From Bacillaceae bacterium SAS-127 (GTDB lineage Bacteria > Bacillota > Bacilli > Bacillales > Domibacillaceae), in the NCBI GenBank assembly GCA_002261155.1, contig NKXN01000043.1, positions 1 through 64,000 of the forward strand: 64,000 nucleotides of DNA, in the 5' to 3' direction. A program made the translations under genes and the position numbers. The notes beneath the pieces were generated by a model. It ran no database searches and had not been told where the DNA came from. It saw nothing but the letters and a program-made list of their open reading frames with translations. Positions 37,634 to 47,083 of the stretch are shown here, in pieces. How positions within the stretch are numbered: the stretch's first letter is position 1; each line of letters begins with the position of its first letter.

Positions 37634-38098
37634 ATGATGAATTGGAATGGAAAAGACACGGAATTGTTTCAGCAACAAAAAGAATATATTGATACGGTCA
37701 TCGCGCCGCTTGTCCCGATTTCTTTTGAGCCGGATATGAAGCAAGCCGCTTCTCAATATGAATTTATTCAGTTGTTGACCATGTTATTAGAAAAGCAATT
37801 TAAGGGAAGAATGCTTCTTGTCCCACCAGTTTCTTATATGAAAAAGCAAAGCGGAGAAGAGAAAGTAGCAGCGATTAATGAATGGGCGAATGAATTTGAC
37901 CGTGCAGGCTTCAAACATACATTTTTCTTCACGTCCGATAGCGATTGGAAGCTCGTAGAAGAGCAAATAGAAGGGACGCTCGTTTGGGTGCCGTCTGTTC
38001 CGTTAGAGCATATGGAAGACTCTTATAAGTATCCTTTAATAGAAGAACAAGCGAAGCAATTTGTCAATCTCATTGTACAGAAATGGCAGAGCATTTAG
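37634..38098 (+). CDS. ypiF: YpiF, DUF2487 family
   Basis: A 154-residue protein matching B. subtilis YpiF by length and position, just before qcrA. Recognisable segments are DTVIAPLVPISFEPDMKQAAS near the N-terminus and VPPVSYMKKQ in the middle. No membrane segment or known catalytic motif is visible. AGGTGAAGG precedes two possible ATGs (37634, 37637). The function is unknown. Confidence 0.88.
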   Translation: MMNWNGKDTELFQQQKEYIDTVIAPLVPISFEPDMKQAASQYEFIQLLTMLLEKQFKGRMLLVPPVSYMKKQSGEEKVAAINEWANEFDRAGFKHTFFFTSDSDWKLVEEQIEGTLVWVPSVPLEHMEDSYKYPLIEEQAKQFVNLIVQKWQSI

Positions 38099-38150
38099 CG
38101 GGTTTCTAGAAAATATTCGCACTGTTTAGAACTTTTAATCCGCTATCGTA

Positions 38151-38179
38151 TTGACCAGAAATCAAGTTTAGATTATCAT
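38151..38179 (+). promoter_or_regulatory. Sigma-A promoter of qcrABC
   Basis: TTGACC (38151-38156) and TATCAT (38174-38179) are exactly 17 bases apart, 77 bases before the qcrA start. Confidence 0.7.
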
Positions 38180-38256
38180 GATTATGTCCTAGTTTATGTT
38201 TGTGCGATTGTTTTATGTCCATAATGGACAGACCTTACGATAGAGGGGGGAAAAGA

Positions 38257-38760
38257 ATGAGCAAACAAAGGGTATCAAGACGTCAATTCCTTAACTACAC
38301 TCTCACGGGAGTAGGAGGTTTTATGGCGGCGGGTATGTTAATGCCGATGGTGCGTTTTGCAGTCGATCCAGTATTAGAGGGTAGTGCAAAAGGCGAATAC
38401 CATGCAACGAAGCAAAAAGTGGATGAATTAAGTAAAACTCCAACACGTGTCGACTTCTCTTACGAACAAAAGGATGCATGGTATGTATCTGAAGTAACAC
38501 AAACAGCTTGGGTTTACAAAGATGATAAGGGAGAAGTTGTTGCTCTGTCACCAGTGTGTAAACATTTAGGTTGTACGGTCAACTGGGAAGGTAACGACCA
38601 CAAGAATCAATTCTTCTGCCCATGCCATAACGGGTTGTATAAGAAGAATGGTGAAAACGTTCCAGGTACACCACCAACAAAACCGTTGGATGTGTATCCG
38701 ACAAAAGTGAAAGACGGTTTCCTTCAGATTGGTAAGCCGAAACCGAATAATATCGTGTAA
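38257..38760 (+). CDS. qcrA: Menaquinol:cytochrome c reductase, Rieske iron-sulfur subunit
   Basis: The 2Fe-2S subunit of the bc complex, accepting electrons from menaquinol. The 167-residue protein begins with a twin-arginine signal (SRRQFLNYTLTG) that also anchors it. The Rieske ligands are CKHLGC near residue 101 and CPCHNG near 121, with the PPTKPLD loop after them. ATG 38257 behind AGGGGGG gives the B. subtilis length; the longer frame from 38200 is unlikely. Confidence 0.96.
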   Translation: MSKQRVSRRQFLNYTLTGVGGFMAAGMLMPMVRFAVDPVLEGSAKGEYHATKQKVDELSKTPTRVDFSYEQKDAWYVSEVTQTAWVYKDDKGEVVALSPVCKHLGCTVNWEGNDHKNQFFCPCHNGLYKKNGENVPGTPPTKPLDVYPTKVKDGFLQIGKPKPNNIV

Positions 38761-38774
38761 AGGAGGCGTAATAC

Positions 38775-39449
38775 ATGCTTAACAAGATTTATGATTGGGT
38801 TGATGAGCGTTTAGATATTACGCCAATGTGGCGCGATATCGCTGATCATGAAGTACCTGAGCACGTAAACCCTGCGCATCACTTTTCAGCGTTCGTTTAC
38901 TGCTTCGGTGGGTTAACGTTTTTCGTAACTGTTATTCAAATTTTATCAGGTATGTTTTTAACAATGTACTATGTACCAGATATTAAAAATGCTTGGGAAT
39001 CCGTATATTATTTACAAAATGAAGTTGCTTTCGGAATGATCGTTCGCGGTATGCATCACTGGGGTGCGAGTTTAGTCATCGTTATGATTTTTTTACATAC
39101 GTTACGCGTGTTCTTCCAAGGCGCATACAAAAAGCCTCGTGAGTTAAACTGGGTGGTCGGAGTATTAATTTTCTTCGTTATGCTTGGCTTAGGTTTCACA
39201 GGCTATTTATTACCGTGGGATATGAAAGCGCTATTTGCGACAAAAGTAGGTATTGAAATTGCGGCGGCCACACCGTTTATCGGGGAGCAAGTGAAGACGT
39301 TGCTTGCTGGTCATCCTGATATTATCGGGGCGCAGACGCTTACTCGTTTCTTTGCGATTCATGTGTTCTTCTTACCGGCAGCTTTGCTTGCTCTAATGGG
39401 AGCTCACTTCGTTATGATTCGTAAACAAGGGATCTCTGGCCCGTTGTAA
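38775..39449 (+). CDS. qcrB: Menaquinol:cytochrome c reductase, cytochrome b subunit
   Basis: A 224-residue b6-type cytochrome with four membrane helices. The heme b histidines lie in HHFSAFVYCFGG, RGMHHWGASLVIVMIFLHTLRVF and the later FFAIHVFFLPAALLALMGAH segment; GYLLPWDMKA is the quinone-site-related motif. The short length shows the split b6/subunit IV organisation of Bacillus, with the rest of cytochrome b in QcrC. Confidence 0.96.
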   Translation: MLNKIYDWVDERLDITPMWRDIADHEVPEHVNPAHHFSAFVYCFGGLTFFVTVIQILSGMFLTMYYVPDIKNAWESVYYLQNEVAFGMIVRGMHHWGASLVIVMIFLHTLRVFFQGAYKKPRELNWVVGVLIFFVMLGLGFTGYLLPWDMKALFATKVGIEIAAATPFIGEQVKTLLAGHPDIIGAQTLTRFFAIHVFFLPAALLALMGAHFVMIRKQGISGPL

Positions 39450-39502
39450 AATTCAACAATTAATCGACTTGATTTGTATCTTTATAAAAGGAGGGGAACG
39501 CT

Positions 39503-40270
39503 ATGCATCGTGGAAAAGGGATGAAGTTCGTTGGTGATTCGCGTATCCCGGCTGAACGTAAACCGAATATTCCGAAAGATTATTCGGAATACCCAGGGAA
39601 AACAGAAGCATTTTGGCCGAACTTTTTATTAAAAGAGTGGATGGTAGGTGCTGTTTTCTTAATTGGTTATTTATGTTTAACGGTCGCGCATCCGTCTCCG
39701 CTTGAGCGTGTTGCGGATCCAACGGATACAGGATATATTCCACTTCCAGACTGGTATTTCTTGTTTCTTTATCAATTATTAAAATACACTTATGCATCTG
39801 GACCATACAATGTAATTGGTGCCTTTGTTATTCCAGGTTTAGCATTTGGAGGATTATTACTAGCTCCATTTATTGACCGTGGACCAGAACGCCGTCCGTT
39901 AAAGCGTCCATTTGCGACAGGTTTCATGTTATTAGCTTTAGCATCAATCGTTTTCTTAACTTGGGAGTCAGTTGTAAACCATGACTGGGAAGCGGCGAAA
40001 GCTCAAGGTGAAATTAAAGCGGAAGCTGATATTGATAAAACAGCTGAAGGCTATACGATTTATCAAGAGAATGGCTGTATTAATTGCCATGGTGATACGA
40101 TGGCGGGTGGAACTGCTGGACCAACATTAGTTGGAACAGGATTGAGCCCTGAAGAGGTTTCTAAAATCGCTAAAGAAGGTCGTGGCGCTATGCCAGCCGG
40201 TATGTATAAAGGAAACGATGAAGATTTAGCGAAAATGGCTGAATTCATCTCTACTTTAGAAGCGAAGTAA
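39503..40270 (+). CDS. qcrC: Menaquinol:cytochrome c reductase, cytochrome c/subunit IV fusion
   Basis: A 255-residue fusion: an N-terminal subunit IV-like part with three membrane helices (PLPDWYFLFLYQLLKY is the conserved PDWY region), then a cytochrome c domain with CINCH near residues 192-196 and an axial Met in GAMPAGMY. It passes electrons from the b hemes to downstream cytochrome c. GGAGGGG precedes the ATG. The operon ends at a terminator 10 bases after the stop. Confidence 0.96.
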   Translation: MHRGKGMKFVGDSRIPAERKPNIPKDYSEYPGKTEAFWPNFLLKEWMVGAVFLIGYLCLTVAHPSPLERVADPTDTGYIPLPDWYFLFLYQLLKYTYASGPYNVIGAFVIPGLAFGGLLLAPFIDRGPERRPLKRPFATGFMLLALASIVFLTWESVVNHDWEAAKAQGEIKAEADIDKTAEGYTIYQENGCINCHGDTMAGGTAGPTLVGTGLSPEEVSKIAKEGRGAMPAGMYKGNDEDLAKMAEFISTLEAK

Positions 40271-40276
40271 TGATAG

Positions 40277-40310
40277 AAGATGTTCCGTATTGTACGGGGC
40301 ATCTTTTTTT
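40277..40310 (+). terminator. Terminator after qcrC
   Basis: AAGATGTTCCGTA and TACGGGGCATCTT pair fully (with wobbles) around TTG, followed by a T run. It shows that the ATG at 40270 is not the ypjA start. Confidence 0.9.
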
Positions 40311-40338
40311 CGTATATAATAGCGATGGAGGTGATTAT

Positions 40339-40941
40339 TTGTATAATTTATACGGGATATTAACGAATAAATTGTTTTTGTGGACGTTATTGCTCATTAA
40401 TATTGTTGGTACAATCTATGGGTATATTTGGTATGGATCGCAACTTCAACAAACAGAGTGGTATTTCATTCCTTTCGTTCCAGATAGTCCAACAGCCAGT
40501 TTATTTTTTGTGATCGTTTTAGTCGGTTTTTTATTCAAAAAGCATTGGGGCTTGTTTCAGGCGTTGGCGATCATTACTTTATTTAAATATGGGATTTGGG
40601 CGGTCATTATGAATATATTGACGCTAAAAGTGAGTGGTGATTTGCCTTGGGAAGGATATATGTTAATGGCTTCGCATCTTGGGATGGCGGTTCAGGGGTT
40701 ATTATATGCCCCATTTTATCGAATCAAATGGTGGCAATTGGTTGTTGCAGCTGTTTGGACGTTACATAACGAAATCATTGATTATGTGTTTATGCAATAC
40801 CCTGTTTATTCTCAATTGAATTTGTACATTCAAGAAATTGGTTATTTTACATTTTGGTTGAGCCTTCTTTCTATTTTCATTGCTTGGTATGTTGGAGTAA
40901 GAGCACAACGCTTAAAATGGGAGTTGCCTAGTGAATTTTGA
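40339..40941 (+). CDS. ypjA: YpjA, DUF1405 membrane protein
   Basis: A polytopic membrane protein of about 200 residues with six or so hydrophobic helices, matching B. subtilis YpjA (DUF1405) downstream of qcrC. TTG 40339 is chosen because GGAGGTG lies just upstream; a longer frame from 40270 would run through the qcrC terminator. The conserved YIWYGSQL and WTLHNEIIDYVF segments are characteristic of the family. The function is unknown. Confidence 0.87.
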   Translation: MYNLYGILTNKLFLWTLLLINIVGTIYGYIWYGSQLQQTEWYFIPFVPDSPTASLFFVIVLVGFLFKKHWGLFQALAIITLFKYGIWAVIMNILTLKVSGDLPWEGYMLMASHLGMAVQGLLYAPFYRIKWWQLVVAAVWTLHNEIIDYVFMQYPVYSQLNLYIQEIGYFTFWLSLLSIFIAWYVGVRAQRLKWELPSEF

Positions 40942-41012
40942 CATTGTGATTCTCTTCTTCTCGTTTCTTGTTTCCTTGCATATATTATAAGCAGGATTGA
41001 GGAGGGAGAGAG

Positions 41013-41804
41013 ATGAATAGATTGGGACGATTGTTCATAGTTTTTTTCCTTTTTATGTTACCTATTTCTACTCAGGCGGAAATGATGAATTCTCGCCTTC
41101 TTACGTTAGATACGATCGCTGAGCAAGCTTTACAATTTACAAAAGCAGGTCGTTACGAGCAAGCTCACGCATTGATGCGTCAATTTGAAAAGGAATATCT
41201 CATTCTTCAAGAAAATGATCGCTTAGCATCACTGGAAGAATGGTTCGTTATTGAGAGTGTGTTTGCTGAAGCGCTTTCACTGATTGAACAACCAGATGGA
41301 AAAGAGCAGCAATGCTTAGCAGCAGTGACTTCTTTTCGTTTAGCTGTCAATGCGATCAGCTCAACTGGCACGCCATTGTGGACGCAAATGGAGGAACCGG
41401 TTATGTCTTCCTTGCAAGCGTTAAAACAATCCTCCGCCCAGCTGGATGCGATGCAATTTCATGAAACGTTAAATATGTTTTTATCCAATTATGAGATGCT
41501 GAAACCGAGTTTACAAGTAGATGTAGCTGCTAATCAATTACAGCTATTAGATGAACGAGTTCGCTATGTCGATCGCTACCGAGATGATATTTTGGCTACT
41601 CGATCAGAAACGGAGGAGATTGAGCAGTTGGAAAAAGAAGTGCAAGCGATCTTTTATGAAAAAACGAAGGAAGAAGTGATTCAACCGTCACTTGGCTGGG
41701 TGATTAGTATGACAGGTGGAATTATTATTACTACATTATCTTATGTTGGCTGGAGAAAATATAAGGGACATAAAGAAGAAACACGAAATAAGCCTAATCA
41801 TTGA
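41013..41804 (+). CDS. ypjB: Sporulation protein YpjB
   Basis: A 263-residue protein with a signal peptide (about 1-23, ending near TQAEMM), a long helical extracytoplasmic domain and a C-terminal membrane helix (about 228-248) followed by a basic tail. This topology and the position after ypjA match B. subtilis YpjB, whose family is annotated as sporulation-related. GAGGAGGGAGAG precedes the ATG. The molecular role is unknown. Confidence 0.85.
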   Translation: MNRLGRLFIVFFLFMLPISTQAEMMNSRLLTLDTIAEQALQFTKAGRYEQAHALMRQFEKEYLILQENDRLASLEEWFVIESVFAEALSLIEQPDGKEQQCLAAVTSFRLAVNAISSTGTPLWTQMEEPVMSSLQALKQSSAQLDAMQFHETLNMFLSNYEMLKPSLQVDVAANQLQLLDERVRYVDRYRDDILATRSETEEIEQLEKEVQAIFYEKTKEEVIQPSLGWVISMTGGIIITTLSYVGWRKYKGHKEETRNKPNH

Positions 41805-41873
41805 AAAAAACGAACATTCCAGATAAAATAGAATAAACATCATTCATTTACTTATGGGGGTAATCATTACACT

Positions 41874-42554
41874 ATGGGCTATATCTTTTACTTTTTACTA
41901 TTGATTCTTGTACCGATTTGGGCGCAAATAAAAGTGAAAAGAACGTACAACAAATATTCAAAAGTACCAGTATCTACTGGGATCAATGGTGCTCAAGCCG
42001 CTAGAAAAATTTTAGATGATAATGGTCTGTATCACGTACAGGTAGTCGAAACAAGAGGGTTTTTAAGTGATCATTATAACCCGATGACAAAGACGGTACA
42101 TTTGTCTTCTCATAATTATCATGATCATTCAATTGCTGGGGCGGCTGTCGCTGCTCATGAAGTTGGTCACGCGATTCAAGATGCAGAGAGCTATGCTTTT
42201 CTTCGTTTCCGTCATGCGTTAGTTCCTGTTGCGAACATCGGATCGAATATGTCTTGGGTTTTCATTATGATCGGAATTTTTGCCAATTTATCTGGCATGA
42301 TGCTACTAGGTATTATTTTAATGGCTTTTGGGGTACTGTTCCAAGTCGTTACGCTTCCAGTGGAATTTAATGCTTCCTCGCGAGCGATGGATCAAATCGT
42401 CTCTTCTGGTATCATTCGCAATGACGAAGAAAGAGAAGCGCGCAAAGTATTAAACGCAGCAGCGATGACGTACGTAGCAGCTACAGCTGTAGCCGTGCTT
42501 GAATTAGTTCGCCTAGTGCTTGTGTATACAGGCATGCAAAATAATGATGATTAA
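41874..42554 (+). CDS. YugP-like membrane zinc metallopeptidase
   Basis: A 226-residue membrane protein with a peptidase M48-like HEVGH motif (AAHEVGHAIQ) near residue 96, preceded by VHLSSHNYHDHSIAG. Hydrophobic helices lie at the N-terminus, after the active site and at the C-terminus. It matches the YugP family (zinc metallopeptidase, membrane); B. subtilis yugP is elsewhere. It is a single gene ending in a strong terminator. The substrate is unknown. Confidence 0.88.
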   Translation: MGYIFYFLLLILVPIWAQIKVKRTYNKYSKVPVSTGINGAQAARKILDDNGLYHVQVVETRGFLSDHYNPMTKTVHLSSHNYHDHSIAGAAVAAHEVGHAIQDAESYAFLRFRHALVPVANIGSNMSWVFIMIGIFANLSGMMLLGIILMAFGVLFQVVTLPVEFNASSRAMDQIVSSGIIRNDEEREARKVLNAAAMTYVAATAVAVLELVRLVLVYTGMQNNDD

Positions 42555-42559
42555 TAAAT

Positions 42560-42597
42560 AAAGCAGTCAGCCGATGAGGTTGACTGCTTTATTTTTG
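42560..42597 (+). terminator. Strong terminator after the YugP-like gene
   Basis: AAAGCAGTCA and TTGACTGCTTT pair around an 8-base loop, followed by ATTTTTG. A short remnant of the dispersed intergenic repeat (GCGCCTTCCGC) follows at about 42608. Confidence 0.9.
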
Positions 42598-42627
42598 CTC
42601 CTAAGTCAGCGCCTTCCGCATTTCATT

Positions 42628-43500
42628 TTACACCTCAATCGGTTGTTTGTTTTCATCTAGTGTGAAGCCTTCTCCTAGTACGTCGTGGACGATGGTGACA
42701 GAGACGAAGGCATGAGGGTCAACGGATGCAATAATGTTTTTCAAGCGCACGAGTTCGTTTTTAGCAACGACACAGTATAGCACGGGGCGCTTTTCTTTCG
42801 TGAATGAGCCGTGACCTTGTAATACGGTGACGCCTCGTTCCATTTCTTTTAAAATTTTTTCCGCAATTTCGTTGTGATGGTTGGAGATAACCATCGCACC
42901 TCTTGCAGAATAGGCCCCTTCTTGCATGAAATCAATGACTCTTGCTCCAACGAAGACAGCAACTAAAGTATACATCGCTTCTCGATAATCAATGTAAGTT
43001 AACAACGAAGCCGTAATGACGATCGCATCAAAAGCGAACATCGTTTTTCCCATGCTGATGTGAAAGTATTTATGGACGAGTCGAGCGATAATATCCACGC
43101 CTCCGGTTGTCCCACCGTAACGGAAGATGATGCCAAGTCCTACACCGATAAAAGCTCCTGCGAAAAGAGCTACTAGAAATAGGTCATCATGAAGGGGGAT
43201 GGGGTATTGGATTTTTTGAAAAATCCATAAAAAGACGGACAGACTTACCGTTCCGATTAGTGTGTATAAAAACGGAGTACGTCCTAATAGCTTCCACCCG
43301 ATAAAGAACAAAGGTATATTTAAAAGTAAGTTCGAATAGGAAGGATCAATGTCATACAAACTGTATAATAATAATGTGATCCCCGTTAATCCACCTTCTG
43401 CTAAATTGTTTTGCATATTAAAATGAACGAGTCCGAAGGCGAAAATCGCACTTCCTAATAAAATAAAAAAAATATTTTTCAATTTCATCCCAAACAACAT
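42628..43500 (-). CDS. ypjC: YpjC, YitT/DUF2179-family membrane protein
   Basis: A 290-residue protein with five or six membrane helices in the first 200 residues and a C-terminal DUF2179 cytoplasmic domain (VLQGHGSFTKEKRPVLYCVVAKNELVRLKNII). It belongs to the YitT family and corresponds to B. subtilis YpjC by position. It is transcribed opposite to its neighbours, with AGGGGGA before the ATG. The family is uncharacterised; a transport role is often suggested. Confidence 0.9.
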   Translation of the reverse strand: MLFGMKLKNIFFILLGSAIFAFGLVHFNMQNNLAEGGLTGITLLLYSLYDIDPSYSNLLLNIPLFFIGWKLLGRTPFLYTLIGTVSLSVFLWIFQKIQYPIPLHDDLFLVALFAGAFIGVGLGIIFRYGGTTGGVDIIARLVHKYFHISMGKTMFAFDAIVITASLLTYIDYREAMYTLVAVFVGARVIDFMQEGAYSARGAMVISNHHNEIAEKILKEMERGVTVLQGHGSFTKEKRPVLYCVVAKNELVRLKNIIASVDPHAFVSVTIVHDVLGEGFTLDENKQPIEV

Positions 43501-43669
43501 GGTGTGTCCCCCTTTGTGTGAAAACTCTGTTTTTTCGCGCCGGTACTTGTCATTATATAGAACGGCTAGCTTTTCGACAATATCCTACCGATTGAAACGG
43601 ATAAATTCATTGTCAGGAAGGGTAGAATTAGCTAACATAAAAAAGAGTATATAGAAAGCAGGGAAGTAG

Positions 43670-44002
43670 ATGGACAAGACATTGAAAGAGATGCAAAAAG
43701 AGGTCGATGACTATATAGGTCAATTTAAGGAAGGGTATTTCAGCCCGCTGGCGATGATGGCGAGATTGACAGAAGAACTTGGGGAACTCGCTCGTGAAAT
43801 CAATCATCATTACGGGGAAAAGCCAAAAAAATCGACGGAGCAGCCGAAAACGATTGAGGAAGAACTAGGGGATTTACAGTTTGTCATTACTTGTTTAGCC
43901 AATTCGTTAAATATTGATTTACAAACGGCTCATGAACGAGTAATGGAGAAATTCAATACGAGAGATAAAGATCGTTGGACGAAGAAAGAGGAGGAACAAT
44001 AA
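43670..44002 (+). CDS. ypjD: MazG-like nucleotide pyrophosphohydrolase YpjD
   Basis: A 110-residue all-alpha NTP pyrophosphatase domain. The metal-binding pattern is complete: E-E-L-G-E-L near residue 37 and E-E-E-L-G-D near 64. Such enzymes hydrolyse NTPs to NMP and pyrophosphate in nucleotide housekeeping. First gene of ypjD-dapB-mgsA-bshB1-bshA-cca-birA; its stop overlaps the dapB start by one base. Confidence 0.93.
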   Translation: MDKTLKEMQKEVDDYIGQFKEGYFSPLAMMARLTEELGELAREINHHYGEKPKKSTEQPKTIEEELGDLQFVITCLANSLNIDLQTAHERVMEKFNTRDKDRWTKKEEEQ

Positions 44003-44802
44003 TGGAAACAATTAAAGTAATAATTGCAGGCCCCCGTGGAAGAATGGGGAAAGAAGCAGTAAAAATGGTACAGGAGACAGAGCACTTTCAACTAGTTGCG
44101 GTGCTTGATCGTAAATATGACGGCCAATTATTAAGCGAGATCGAAGGATTTCAAGGGGCAGATGTTCCCGTTTATGTCGATATTGATCAATGCTTTAGCG
44201 AAAAGCAAGCGGATGTTTTAATTGATTTAACAACGCCAGAAACAGGTTATGTACATACGAAAAAAGCGTTACAAAACAATATTCGTCCCGTTGTAGGAAC
44301 GACGGGATTTACCGATGAACAGCTGAAAGAATTAACGGAATTAGCAGAAGAAAAAGGACTTGGCTGTATTATTGCGCCAAACTTTGCGATCGGTGCAATT
44401 TTAATGATGAAGTTTTCAGAAATGGCAGCGAAATATTTTCAAGACGTGGAAATTATCGAACTGCATCATGATCAAAAACTAGATGCACCATCAGGAACAG
44501 CGTTAAAAACGGCGCAAATGATGAGTCAAGTAAGACAAGCGAAAGAGCAAGGTCACCCGGATGAAAAAGAAACGATGCCAGGTGCTCGTGGGGCTAACAT
44601 GGATGGCATGCATATTCATAGCGTTCGTTTGCCCGGATTGATTGCTCATCAGCAAGTAATGTTTGGAGCAGACGGTCAAACGTTAACGGTTCGCCATGAT
44701 TCTTATAACCGTGCATCCTTTATGTCTGGTGTGAAAGTATGTGTAGAGACGGTGATGAATGTCCAGACGCTTATTTACGGAATGGAACATATTATTGATT
44801 AA
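44002..44802 (+). CDS. dapB: 4-Hydroxy-tetrahydrodipicolinate reductase
   Basis: Reduces hydroxy-tetrahydrodipicolinate for lysine and diaminopimelate synthesis. The 266-residue protein has the NAD(P) motif [12 protein letters not shown] (GxxGxMG), VGTTGFT, the catalytic [15 protein letters not shown] motif with the double His, and the C-terminal [16 protein letters not shown] 44002 follows GAGGAGG. Confidence 0.97.
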   Translation: METIKVIIAGPRGRMGKEAVKMVQETEHFQLVAVLDRKYDGQLLSEIEGFQGADVPVYVDIDQCFSEKQADVLIDLTTPETGYVHTKKALQNNIRPVVGTTGFTDEQLKELTELAEEKGLGCIIAPNFAIGAILMMKFSEMAAKYFQDVEIIELHHDQKLDAPSGTALKTAQMMSQVRQAKEQGHPDEKETMPGARGANMDGMHIHSVRLPGLIAHQQVMFGADGQTLTVRHDSYNRASFMSGVKVCVETVMNVQTLIYGMEHIID

Positions 44803-44816
44803 TTTGGAGGGTGTTT

Positions 44817-45230
44817 ATGAAAGTCGCGTTAATTGCCCATGATAAGAAAAAAGACGATCTGATTGAATTTGTAGCTGATCATCGCCAAGTATTTGAGCGA
44901 TATGATTTGTTTGCGACAGGAACAACAGGTCGGAAAATTGCGGAAAGAACGGGATTAACGATCCACTGTTTTCAATCAGGCCCCCTCGGAGGAGACCAAG
45001 AAATTGGGGCAAGTATTGCTCGCAAAGAAATGGACATTGTTTTTTTCTTTCGCGATCCACTGACCTCTCAGCCTCATGAGCCCGATGTTTCTGCTTTAGT
45101 TCGTTTATGTGATGTCTATGCGGTCCCACTTGCGACGAATATCGGGACAGCGACGATGCTCATTAAAGGAATGGAACGAGGCGATTTAAGGTATTTAGAA
45201 GGAAAGAGGTTGAATTATGATGGGAAATGA
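44817..45230 (+). CDS. mgsA: Methylglyoxal synthase
   Basis: Converts dihydroxyacetone phosphate to methylglyoxal, bypassing lower glycolysis when phosphate is short. The 137-residue protein has the family motifs [33 protein letters not shown] with the catalytic Asp, and [17 protein letters not shown] 44817 gives the B. subtilis length. It precedes bacillithiol genes; bacillithiol helps detoxify methylglyoxal, so the placement makes physiological sense. Confidence 0.97.
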   Translation: MKVALIAHDKKKDDLIEFVADHRQVFERYDLFATGTTGRKIAERTGLTIHCFQSGPLGGDQEIGASIARKEMDIVFFFRDPLTSQPHEPDVSALVRLCDVYAVPLATNIGTATMLIKGMERGDLRYLEGKRLNYDGK

Positions 45231-45927
45231 CGTGGATATTTTAGCGTTCGGTGCTCATGCCGATGATATTGAGATCGGTATGGCAGGTACAATCGCTAAA
45301 TATGCCGCACAAGGCAAAAAAATCGTCTTTTGTGAGTTAACGGAAGCAGATCTTTCTTCGAATGGTACCGTTGAAACGAGACATCAGGAGGCAAAAGAAG
45401 CGGCTGAAATATTAGGCGTGAATACCCGTGTCAATCTTGGCCTTCCTGATCGAGGCTTATTTGTCACGGACGAAGCGATTCGAGAAATAGCGGAAGTGAT
45501 TCGTCGCTTTCGACCGAAAGTGATTTTTGCTCCGTATGAAAAAGATCGTCACCCCGATCATGGCCAATGCTCTCGTCTCGTGCAGGAAGCGGTGTTTTCT
45601 GCTGGAATTAGAAAGTATACAACAGCGAATGACTTGCCTGCTCATAAAGTCAACCATGTCTATTTTTATATGATTAATGGTTTTCATACGCCAGATTTTT
45701 GTGTCGATATGAGCAATTACATCGAGGCAAAGAAGCGTAGTTTGCTTGCTTATCGCAGTCAATTTCAGCTCGGTGAAGGGGCTGTAGAAACGCCTTTAAC
45801 GAATGGCTACATTGAAGCAGTCGAAGCGAGAGAACGGATGATGGGCAAAGAGGTAGGCGTACCCTATGCAGAGGGATTTAAAGTGTTAAAGCCGCTATTA
45901 TTAGAAAATGATGTCATTGGAGATTAA
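45217..45927 (+). CDS. bshB1: Bacillithiol biosynthesis deacetylase BshB1
   Basis: A zinc-dependent PIG-L family deacetylase that removes acetyl from GlcNAc-malate, the second step of bacillithiol synthesis. The 236-residue protein has the metal-binding [15 protein letters not shown] (AHxDD) near the N-terminus and the distal His in [13 protein letters not shown]. It overlaps mgsA by 14 bases and is followed directly by bshA. Length equals B. subtilis BshB1. Confidence 0.95.
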   Translation: MMGNDVDILAFGAHADDIEIGMAGTIAKYAAQGKKIVFCELTEADLSSNGTVETRHQEAKEAAEILGVNTRVNLGLPDRGLFVTDEAIREIAEVIRRFRPKVIFAPYEKDRHPDHGQCSRLVQEAVFSAGIRKYTTANDLPAHKVNHVYFYMINGFHTPDFCVDMSNYIEAKKRSLLAYRSQFQLGEGAVETPLTNGYIEAVEARERMMGKEVGVPYAEGFKVLKPLLLENDVIGD

Positions 45928-45928
45928 C

Positions 45929-47083
45929 ATGAGAAAGTTAAAAATAGGAATTACTTGCTATCCAACGGTTGGAGGATCGGGGGTAGTAGCAACCGAGCTA
46001 GGGAAGCTACTAGCGGAAAAAGGACATGAAATTCATTTTATCACTTCAGGTGTACCATTTCGATTAAACCGAATGTACCATAATATTTACTTTCATCAAG
46101 TCGATGTTAATCAATATTCTGTTTTTCAATATCCTCCGTATGATATTGCGTTAGCGAATAAAATTGCGGAAGTGATTACGAGAGAACAGTTAGATATCAT
46201 TCATGTACATTATGCGATGCCGCATGCGGTGTGTGCGATTCTCGGTAAACAGATGGCTCATTCCGATATTAAAATCGTTACTACGTTGCATGGTACCGAT
46301 ATTACGGTGTTAGGGGAAGACCCCTCTCTGACAGGCTCGATTCGATTTGGTATTGAGCAATCTGATGCAGTTACGGCGGTATCAGAATCATTAGCGAAAC
46401 AAACGATGGAAATGATTAAGCCGAACCAAAAGGTACAAACGATCTACAACTTCATCGATGAGCGCGTGTATCGTCGGATGGATTCTGCTGAGAGGCTTCG
46501 TCAGGAATATGAGATTCTTCCAGAGGAAAAAGTGATGATGCATGTGTCTAATTTTCGCAGTGTGAAACGTGTGCCGGATGTCATTCGTGTGTTTGATCGT
46601 ATTCAACAAGAGCTTCCTGCGAAATTATTGCTAGTCGGTGATGGCCCGGAAATGACCGTTGCTTGTAGTTTAGTGTCGGAACTAGGGTTGCGTGATCGCG
46701 TTTTATTTCTTGGCAAACAAGATAACTTAGAGGAGCTTTATTCCATTAGTGATCTTTTCTTGCTTTTATCTGAAAAGGAAAGCTTTGGGCTTGTCTTGCT
46801 TGAAGCGATGGCTTGTGGTGTACCTTGTATCGGAACGAATATTGGCGGCATTCCTGAAGTGATCGAGCAAGGAGTCAATGGATTTTTGTCTGAAGTAGGC
46901 GATATTGAAGACATGAGTCAACAAGCTATCAAGCTACTGACAGATGAAGAGTTGTATAAAAGCTTTCAAGAAAAAGCGCTTGAAACGGTTCCAAATCGTT
47001 TTCACTCGGAACAAATTGTCGGTCAGTATGAGCAGCTTTATTATCAGTTGCTTGATGGTGCAGGTGAAAAATATGAAAAATGA
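45929..47083 (+). CDS. bshA: Bacillithiol biosynthesis glycosyltransferase BshA
   Basis: A GT4-family enzyme that joins GlcNAc from UDP-GlcNAc to L-malate, the first step of bacillithiol synthesis. It starts [23 protein letters not shown], a clear BshA N-terminus; [11 protein letters not shown] and the C-terminal [21 protein letters not shown] (E-x7-E) nucleotide-sugar site follow. ATG 45929 has GGAG 6 bases upstream and gives 384 residues; a slightly earlier start within bshB1 is possible. Confidence 0.95.
   Translation: MRKLKIGITCYPTVGGSGVVATELGKLLAEKGHEIHFITSGVPFRLNRMYHNIYFHQVDVNQYSVFQYPPYDIALANKIAEVITREQLDIIHVHYAMPHAVCAILGKQMAHSDIKIVTTLHGTDITVLGEDPSLTGSIRFGIEQSDAVTAVSESLAKQTMEMIKPNQKVQTIYNFIDERVYRRMDSAERLRQEYEILPEEKVMMHVSNFRSVKRVPDVIRVFDRIQQELPAKLLLVGDGPEMTVACSLVSELGLRDRVLFLGKQDNLEELYSISDLFLLLSEKESFGLVLLEAMACGVPCIGTNIGGIPEVIEQGVNGFLSEVGDIEDMSQQAIKLLTDEELYKSFQEKALETVPNRFHSEQIVGQYEQLYYQLLDGAGEKYEK

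Noticed and set aside
40270-40338. ATG-initiated extension of ypjA
   Set aside because: The extension runs through the qcrC terminator hairpin, and the better ribosome site precedes TTG 40339.
46944-47072. Longer N-terminus of cca inside bshA
   Set aside because: The shorter start at 47073 gives the family length, and the extension has no resemblance to Cca proteins.
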